The notes under the pieces: generated by a model | Told to the model about the DNA's origin: nothing | Seen by the model: the letters and a program-made list of their open reading frames with translations, nothing else | Database searches by the model: none | Made by a program: the position numbers and the translations under genes | Assembly: GCA_028565635.1 (NCBI GenBank) | Contig: JAOXYB010017531.1 | Span: 1-10,325 of the forward strand | Length of the DNA stretch: 10,325 nucleotides | DNA from: Phoronis ovalis | Taxonomy: Eukaryota > Phoronida > Phoronidae | Reading direction: 5' to 3' | In this document: positions 1 to 8,000 of the stretch, one piece after another | Layout of the letters: each line of letters opens with the position of its first letter | How positions within the stretch are numbered: the stretch's first letter is position 1

Positions 1-9
1 AGCAATCAA

Positions 10-27
10 GGGGGGGGGGCCGGGGGG
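10..27 (+). repeat. G-rich homopolymer tract
   Basis: Ten G, then CC, then six G, at the extreme left of the window in otherwise AT-rich DNA. It could be a genuine G-tract with quadruplex potential or a sequencing or assembly edge artefact. Confidence 0.7.
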
Positions 28-665
28 TCCTTAAATTTTATGTAGCATATTTGCAACACGGGGTTCTGCAAGGTTAAGATGTTGCAATTTAATTTATTTC
101 CTTCAAATTGAGCTTTATTAGTATTTTTTTGATATATGGAGATCTTTTTCCATCACATTACCTGAATAGAAGCCCTCCCTTCAAATGAATTCTTAATAAA
201 AATGAAACTCGCCTTTTCCAAAAACCTGTTATTATTTTGATATATATTACCAGTGTCTTGAAGGAGCAGCGTGTAGTATAGTTCAAAATGATTAAATTGA
301 CAATTAATATTATGTTTAATAGTTAATATGAAAGTACATAATTAATTACTTAATTATAAATGATCCCATTGAATATCAGCCCCTCAAACCATTGTGAAGG
401 GTTTCTAGTACGTGCCTAGGGTGATCCAAAAATTACAAATTTATTATGCATAGTTATGGAAATAAATATTTAATATTTGTTTCCGCTATCTACTGTCCTA
501 GAAATGTCACTGAACAATGAATAGAATAACCATTAATTAGATTTGTTAAATGATTTATTTGTCTGACCCCTTGAATAGGCAACAGATAACTTTGGTTCAT
601 TTTGGTCGGCAGGTGACCAAATTTAATTAGCTTTTTATGAACTACAATAGAGGGAAATAAATCAC

Positions 666-673
666 TGACGTCA
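666..673. promoter_or_regulatory. Perfect CRE palindrome TGACGTCA
   Basis: This is the exact 8-bp consensus for CREB/ATF bZIP factors, about 1.18 kb upstream of the ATG. The match is seen directly; any role in this gene is inferred. Confidence 0.4.
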
Positions 674-796
674 TAAAAACTTCTACTCGCACTCGACCCT
701 GTATTGCATTGTACATACTTGGGAAGGTGCTTGTCTGTGCACTATCTAACCAGTTACAGCGTGTACATTATGCTTGGCAAAACTTATATATAATTA

Positions 797-804
797 TATA
801 AATA
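797..804 (+). promoter_or_regulatory. TATA-like box TATAAATA
   Basis: A consensus-like TATA sequence inside a longer AT run. It lies about 1.05 kb before the ATG, so it would need a long or spliced 5' UTR. It is weak because the region is AT-rich throughout. Confidence 0.2.
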
Positions 805-920
805 ACTACATTTTCTACAATTGAAATATAAATTATATTAATATGGTACTTGACTTTTAGTAGTTGACATCAAAGAGCCCAAGGACAGTTGTGGGTCACT
901 GATCAGGATTTAAATTTAAG

Positions 921-928
921 TTACGTCA
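921..928. promoter_or_regulatory. CRE-like site TTACGTCA
   Basis: TGACGTAA on the minus strand is a CREB/ATF variant site. It sits in the first unit of the diverged tandem duplication and recurs at the matching place in the second unit. Confidence 0.3.
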
Positions 929-997
929 ATCAGGGACTGTTGTTTTTTTTTAAAGCAAACATGCAGTACTGTATATCTAACTGATACATTATATGGC

Positions 998-1034
998 ATT
1001 GATCTATCAATCACTGAATTGATCTATCAATCAC
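998..1034 (+). repeat. 17-bp direct repeat, period 20
   Basis: ATTGATCTATCAATCAC occurs at 998-1014 and again, identical, at 1018-1034. Each copy contains the inverted repeat TTGAT-CT-ATCAA. A third, diverged copy starts at 1149. Confidence 0.75.
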
Positions 1035-1105
1035 ATTGTGTTTGGGTCAAAGACAATTATGAGTTTTTGCTAAGGATTCAAATTCCTTTGAAAAGGGATT
1101 CAAAG

Positions 1106-1113
1106 TTACGTCA
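1106..1113. promoter_or_regulatory. CRE-like site TTACGTCA, second copy
   Basis: Identical to the site at 921, with AG before it in both, and located in the second duplication unit. Retention of this octamer while its flanks diverged is suggestive of function but could be chance. Confidence 0.3.
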
Positions 1114-1846
1114 TCACCGTTTGATGTAATATTTAATTAATATATTATATTGAACTATCAATCTATGAATGTATTGTGATTAATAACAATAACATATATG
1201 CGATTATATTGTTTCACTATAGATAGAGATATGAGTGTGTTATCCACATATGCTGGTAGCAAATATCGGCAAAATATCTTCAATGTTTATTATCTTCATT
1301 TATTGGGTTTATACAGATTATCAAACGGCCCGGTCCCGGCCCACCCGGCTGTCGTTGATTTTTTTTTAGGCGTACTGCATATCAACTATGTGTATACTGT
1401 AAACAATTTAACTACTTTAACTTTGTTTCGATTTTGAACTTCGGTTTTTCCTATGAAAGCCTATGAGACAAGTTTCTAAAATTAATTACCGAATATGTGT
1501 CTCGTGATTACGGTATGGTAGCACCTTGCAAGTGGGTAGTTGATGAGTGGGTACTTTACATTTAGCAATATTTAATATGTTGAGTGTTTTGTGACTCTCA
1601 ACAGCATGGCATTAATTGTATTTTCCGGAAAGGGTTATTTTGAGCATGTGATAGAAAAGGGAAAATTTAAATTTGATTTTAAATTGATGATAAATTAATA
1701 TGTTACGACACCGTGTGAAATATGCTTTGTAATACAAATTTATGGGTATTTATGTATCCATTTGTACACGATATACAAAAGTGTTACATTATCTAATGAA
1801 AACACGTTTCACTTACTTCTACAAAAAAAACTGTTAAATTTTTAAA

Positions 1847-1900
1847 ATGTTCAAATGCTTCGTTTCAGATTATTTCAGATCTTTGCTATCGCCTACGTAA
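1847..1900 (+). other. Upstream overlapping short ORF (17 codons plus stop)
   Basis: An ATG at 1847 with A at -3 opens a short frame that overlaps the main start at 1855 out of frame and ends at TAA 1898-1900. The main ATG has C at -3, a weaker context. If the transcript begins upstream without splicing, this uORF would reduce main-frame initiation. If the true acceptor is at 1868 or 1878, both ATGs are intronic. Confidence 0.4.
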
Positions 1901-1935
1901 TAACACTTGCGACATTTTTTCCACAAGTCAACTGC
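1855..1935 (+). other. Signal peptide coding region
   Basis: Residues 1-27 have arginines at 3 and 5, a hydrophobic core of about 14 residues (9-22) and a short polar C-region (PQVNC). The mature protein would begin with the acidic run. The family is secreted or granule-stored, which fits. The exact cleavage site is inferred; cleavage just before Asp28 looks most likely. Confidence 0.8.
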
Positions 1936-2074
1936 GATGATGATGATGATGATGAAGAGTCTCCTGTTATTCCTGCGAACTACTTCACACAAGATTTAAT
2001 AGACTTGGCGTGTAAGGTAGCTAATGAGACCATTTCGAACGAAGCGAAACAGGAGAGTGATTTTCTGCTTTTTG
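1855..2074 (+). CDS. Peroxidase exon 1: signal peptide and acidic N-terminus
   Basis: This exon encodes residues 1-73 and ends in phase 1 before the donor GTACGT. The ATG at 1855 gives a textbook signal peptide: a basic start (MLRFR), a hydrophobic core [14 protein letters not shown], and probable cleavage near Cys27. A run of six Asp and two Glu (28-35), encoded by six GAT codons, follows directly. Asn57-Glu-Thr is an N-glycosylation sequon. Two AG sites inside the exon (1867-1868 and 1877-1878) could instead be acceptors joining an unseen upstream exon. In that case the first 5-8 residues would differ. Confidence 0.8.
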
Positions 2075-5000
2075 GTACGTATTATAATAAACAAAATGAT
2101 TAATTGCGTTAAAACTGGGCTTTCAGTATATTTTGCAATGATCAAATGAAATTCTAAAAACACGTTTTTTGTAAGAATGAAGCGCTGACCAATGTTTCCT
2201 TATGCTATGTAATAATACTGATTCGTACTCGCATGATGCACAGTAACAACATTTTATCGAAATAACTCTTACAATTTTTGGTTGGTATTCATTTTGCAAA
2301 GTATCATGCTACTTGCAGTTTAATAATTAATTGATCATACATCCATAGGACGGGATGTACTTATGTTATGGCGAGATAAGTATGTAATCAAAGTATGGTA
2401 GAAGTCGGGTTAGAAGACGTGCTCTCGTCCTGGGTGCGATGAGACGAGACGACCGAAAATGATAAACTTAATAAGTAAACGAGATGATTTTATTGCAAAA
2501 CAAAGAATATATGTTTTTTATGAGTTATTACTTGTGAGAGTACTGTCATAAATGTTGCCTCATAATATTACCCTGTTTACAGGCGTAGACAAATCATCGA
2601 AAACAAACGGAGGGCCGTCTCATTACCACGCTGGCTTCTCACGCGCTGCTGGGCAATCTGCTGCTTCTAAATACTATGGTCGACGATATGAAGTAGCTCT
2701 TGGTGTTCTTTTAGATGGGTAAAAGATATTTTTCAAAATTCACAAGAAAATATTTGTTTCGTATGTAAAGCATATTCAGTTTGTACTTAAAACTGTAGCC
2801 CTCGAAAAGAACTTTATACATAGCAAAGACGTGTTTATGAACATCTAACAATGAGCTGTTACTACCGTTTGTAACGACAAGCAACCCCGTTGTTACAAAT
2901 TGTGCTACGTCACATATAGATATGTAAGTGTATAAATGTTCGGTCAGGGGCATACTATCATATACCATCCGGTTGCTCTCCGTTGCAAAGAGAAGTAACT
3001 TTTTAGTATGTAAACATAACGTTTTCAAAAAAAATAATAATAACTACCTTGAGCTATACGTACTTTTTGACTTGTTTTGTATTTGTGCTAATTATGACAG
3101 AATCATATGCATGACACAAAGTAATGACGCCAATCTAACTTGAAATGTAATATAATCTAATGCCACAATATCTTTGTAGATTAAACTTAAGTAAACAGGA
3201 CCGCAGAACTGTTATGCAACAGTTTCAAGGAAGTGACCTATCAGCTTTCGATATTCATCTTGCTTGTGCTGAAAAAGACAACTGCCTGAATGACAACAAT
3301 TGTGTAACATGCGACCTTAGAAACGCAACCATTGTAAGGTTCAGGACAGCTAACGGAGTTTGCAACAATATTGATAATCCACTGAATGGATCAGCCGTGA
3401 GGGCCTTTGAGCGATTTCTTCCGCCGCAATATGAAAATGGTAAATTATCAAGCTTATCAAAATTGACTAGGACGTCATTGTAACTAATATTGTCACTTAT
3501 TTAATGTTGCGTTTATTATAAAGATCGCAACAAGAAAGAGGTTACATATGGGTATGTAACAAATTTTCTCTTCTGTTTAAAAAGTAAATGTGGAGCTTGT
3601 CGCGTTGTCTAAATGATTTAAAGAAAGAGTTGTACCTCGCATTTAATTGTTGTCTTGTATATATTTTTGTAGATATTGGCGCTCCCAAAATAACCGGAGT
3701 AAATGGTAAGCCCCTCCCAAGTGCTCGTCTAGTTAGCCGTGTGATACACACGGACAGCAGCGCGGCAACAGAAGCATCCCGACTCACGCACATGGTGATG
3801 CAATGGTCTCAGTACCTGGATCATGACATAACGGCGACACCTATGGTGTTCGGTAAGTTCACTACTTCCAATACCGTCTAAGTTTATGCTGTAATGGTAG
3901 AAATGTGCTATCCTTAATTAACTGCAAAACTGTAATCCCTCTATAAAGACATCTATACCAGTAGCTAAATATAATACGTTCTTGCTTAAAAAAAATGTGT
4001 TCGCGTAAGAACACGTGACTGGATATTACCTATTATTCGCTACAACATCAAGCAACATTTTCAGCAAAACTGTAACCTAAATTTACTTTTTTAAATTTAC
4101 GTGAACTTTTACTTATGCTAAATTATTACGCGCCTAATACTAGCTCAAACTTTTTAACACAGAACATAACAAAAATTATCTGAACGGTTAGCAACTAATA
4201 TATTTCAATAAATCACTTTAGGGGACGACGGATCAGAAATCAATTGTTGCGAGCGAGATTTCACTAGTACGCTGAACGTGGAAGAATTACGAAACCAGGG
4301 TGTCTCAGAAGAGGAAATAATAATCAGACAAAACTTGAGGTAAGTATGAAACGACACGCTTATACTTAATTAGTTATTAATGCTACGTCTTAACAATTTG
4401 AAAGTGTCAATTTCGACATGACAGGTATTTCTTTTCAAACATAATGTTACTAAAATGATTGTTACTGTCATTGATGCGATGATACAATTGTTTCTGTTTT
4501 AAAGAATTGTTTGGAACACTTTGTGTATGCGACGCTTTATAATTATGCTATAATGTGTTTCTTTTTCTTTTACAGAGATGGCTGTTTCCCCATCGACATT
4601 CCTCAGCCCGGCGATCCAGCCTTTGATCGTACCTGTATGAACTTTGTCCGCTCTCAACCTGCATCTCCCGACAAGTGCATGATTAGTAAGTTAGATGCAT
4701 CACCTCTCAGTGTACACCTTGATTGACCTTATTTACAGTCTCATAGTTTATGACTTGAAACATATCCTGGTGCCATCTAGTGAGAATTTTAAGGTGATCT
4801 TATGTATATATGTCTAAAGAAACAATGCCTTGTGTATATGAAAAATACATGATTGGACTTATAATGTAATCCTGATAATTATGTAAGCTATTTCTACCTT
4901 TTTCTCATATAACACTTAATTTATTGTTGCTCTGTAACCGAATAAAATGATATTCGCGCAATAACGTCCATGACTTAAATCTAGCTTGTTTATGTATCAT

Positions 5001-8000
5001 TAACAGGCAAACATGTTTCTGTTCAAATTTGAAAGCTTTTTCTTAAATTTCATTCCAGGTCAACGTGAGCAAAGAAATGACATTACAGCTTATATTGATT
5101 CTTCAAATGTTTACGGCTCGTCGATTGAACTTCAAAACAGACTAAGAGCAGGCGCAGGAGGTATGAATTTGGGGATCACTAGGGGGAAACGAGGAGACTG
5201 CCTACACAAACAAATGTGTAGTCTTCTGGCCTAAATAGATAACTTTGTTTCGTTGCTTGTAAAACAAATAATTTGCGGGTATATAAAAGTTTAAAACAAG
5301 CTGCCCGCACGTAAAAACTATGTTAACGGATCAAAATGGTGTTATTAGATTTATGTATGTAAGAAGTATTTGATTTAATTAGTTACAACAAGGTATTGTT
5401 TCAAATAGATTGTCAGTGTACTATAATTAGGGACAATAAACTGGTGGTTAGATCCAAATAGTTAGAAGCCGATATTAAATGCAGTTTTGCATTTCTGTAC
5501 ATTTAGGTTTGTTAGCTGTAACACCTGCTCGTGTTAGCGGGGGCAGAAGCACCGGAGATTTGCTACCACAAGACGTAGACCCAGACGCTACTTGTGTTAT
5601 CGAATCACCAGGAAACATTTGTTTCAAAGCTGGTAAGTACGCGTAGCTACAGTATCTAAAGCCGCGTTTCGTTTCAACAAATAACATTTTCATACTACAA
5701 AAAAAGAGTTGAAAGTTGACTTTTTCGAATAGCGTTTACACGTACACTTCGGAGCATTACGTAACAAAACGTGAGCATAAATGACATCATATGTTCTTTT
5801 TAGAAACTTAATAACTCAGACTTTTGTTAAATTTTCATTGTAGGTGATGGGAGAAATAATGAATTTATCTCTTTGACGGCAAAACACACCCTGTGGTTAC
5901 GTGAACATAACCGCGTTGCTTTGGAACTGGCTAAACTAAATCGACGATGGACTGACGAAAGGCTATTCCAAGAAGCAAAGTACGTTCATAATTAAGGTGG
6001 ACGAAGTGTGAAACTCGCTTACTGATAGCGTCTCAGAGAATTTAGATGTTGTGTTTTGTTTAAGTGTTTAGCCGGGATTGCTGCATAATGCATGTAACTT
6101 GAAAAACATTACGCGCATGTAGGGAACATTAGGTAATTTTCTGAATTGCATAAAGTTTCACAACTTTACTACTGATGTTAAATACTGACAGTTTGTATTA
6201 CTTATTTCTGTAGACGAATCATTGACGCTTACCATCAGAAGATTACTTATGGCGATTTCTTACCGATTGTTCTTGGCAGCGATCTCATGGCAGACTTCGA
6301 TCTTAACATCAAAGAAAGTGGTTCCACCTCTACATATGATCCTGAGTAAGAGCTAATATAAAACGAACTTCCCGTTTACAACAAGTATCGAACAAATAGT
6401 AGAATAACTGACGTAATCACATAAACGGAACTACCGTTACTAATATTTGTGCTAACAAATGGTTTGACACTATCTACATGAAATCCTTAAAGATATAGTG
6501 TTTTATCTCTGTTCACTATGTAATAAGCTCTTTCTCATTTTTGCCGCATGAATCAAATAAACTCAGTTCATTGAATCTTAAATGTACCTGTTACAGAGTG
6601 AACGCCGGTATAAAAAATGAATTCGCTACTGCTGCCTACCGCATGGGTCATTCCTACATCAACTCCATACTGACACGGGTTGACGAAAACTTTAACACAC
6701 TGGGTAAGTCTCAGGATATACTGCATATTTGTTCACACTATTCCTGACTTGACTTGTTGTGCATAGTCGGTACACATTTCTAATACGTGATGATGTTTTA
6801 GTGCCACCTAGCATTAATAGTATGGTTTACTTTAAAGGCATCTGTCCGTCTGCATACAGAGTGTAAATTGTTCGCACAATTTTCTACCATTACTTCAGGT
6901 AACTTTAATCAGAAACACATTTAGTTTTATTGCATTCCACAGTTCCTTGAACCGTAACGTAGAAATTGTAACTAGAAGCTGTTTAATAAGGGGAGTGAGG
7001 GTTTATTTTAAACTAAATGCTTTGTCGTTGAATTCCGGCGTTGAATCTCGTATTTGTTATATAATTGCCTACGGCAATGTTTGGGTTCCTTCCAAACAAA
7101 GAGACTGTGGTATACGTGTTTATGATTCAAGAATAATAACTCTTTATTTGAATCAGAGAACAAATAAAAAGTTTAATATCAGAAAAAATCCGTTGCCATA
7201 TTCACATTTCATCGTGTGAATAGTACTAATTTATGTTTTATATTTTTTGTTCTGTTACAGGATTTACACCTTTGATGAGCGGCAGTAATTTCTTCAGGCC
7301 GGCAGCCATTTATGACACGAGTGCAAACGGGCCAAATTCCATTCTGTTAGGTCTACTAGTTGATAAAAACCAGAGGTTTGACCGTTTACTCACGACGGAG
7401 GTGAGTTTAATATATATACTTGAATGCCATTTACCAATGTTAAGTAAGAAAAAAAGTAATCACTACGACCCAAATATATTCGTTCATTTTTACTGAATAT
7501 GTGATAACTTCACGCAGTCCCTCCCTGGTATTTATATAGTAATCATGTAGCAGTATGCGTGGCTTTATATATAAAAGGCTTTTTTTAATGTATATTGTTA
7601 TATGCCCTGGTGGGCTATAGGTGAAATTGTAACTTACTGCATTTCTTCTGAAATTTGTCAAAAAGGCACTAACTAGTGACATATATTACGCATGTTACAC
7701 ACAATGTTTCAGGTAACAGCAAGATTGTTCGAGACACGATTTGGTGGACGAAATCTGTCATTAGATCTGGCTGCCTTAAACATTCAGCGCGGACGAGATC
7801 ACGGTTTACCGGGTTACTTGGCTTTTAGACGATTGTGTGATTTACCAGGTGGCAATGTTAGAAGTTTCCGTAATTTACGGGATATAACCGACCCCGTAGA
7901 AGAGCTGTTAGCACAAGTGTATGAGTAAGTATTTCGATTTAGTACTTCTATGGGAAAGAGTTACTTCGACATAAGCCAAAGCTCTGAGACGATAGTCAAC

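Larger units (their letters stand above)
869..1170 (+). repeat. Diverged tandem duplication, two units of about 125-150 bp
   Basis: About 869-1019 and 1044-1170 share blocks in the same order: GACAGTTGTG versus GACAATTATG, CAGGATTTAAATT versus AAGGATTCAAATT, AGTTACGTCA in both, and ATTGATCTATCAATC versus ATTGAACTATCAATC with TGAAT after it. The second unit has an insertion of roughly 17 bp before the CRE-like octamer. Confidence 0.5.
1..1854. other. Upstream non-coding region
   Basis: This AT-rich DNA has no ORF resembling a known protein. A 79-codon frame at 1198-1437 has no recognisable motif. The region holds CRE-like sites, a TATA-like box, a diverged tandem duplication and a G-rich tract, each listed separately. 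An AATAAA at 195-200 could belong to an upstream gene, but nothing else supports that. A 5' UTR exon of the peroxidase gene probably lies in here, but I cannot place it. Confidence 0.6.

Noticed and set aside
1198-1437. 79-codon plus-strand frame upstream of the gene
   Set aside because: No motif, no signal peptide, no homology I recognise, and composition like the surrounding AT-rich DNA; consistent with chance.
2711-3028. 105-codon minus-strand frame in intron 2
   Set aside because: It overlaps the exon 2 donor on the opposite strand, has no recognisable domain, and lies wholly in intronic AT-rich sequence. A transposon fragment is possible but unsupported.
5475-5693. Minus-strand frame across exon 8
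   Set aside because: A shadow of the well-supported peroxidase exon 8 on the plus strand.
6947-7219. Stop-free stretch in intron 11, considered as a cassette exon
   Set aside because: It begins at TTG rather than ATG. The nearest acceptor-like site (CCACAG at 6942) would enter in the wrong phase from exon 11 and hit TGA within three codons. No motif is visible.
7440-7682. Minus-strand frame in intron 12
   Set aside because: AT-rich with low-complexity residues and no motif; intron borders on both sides are strong.
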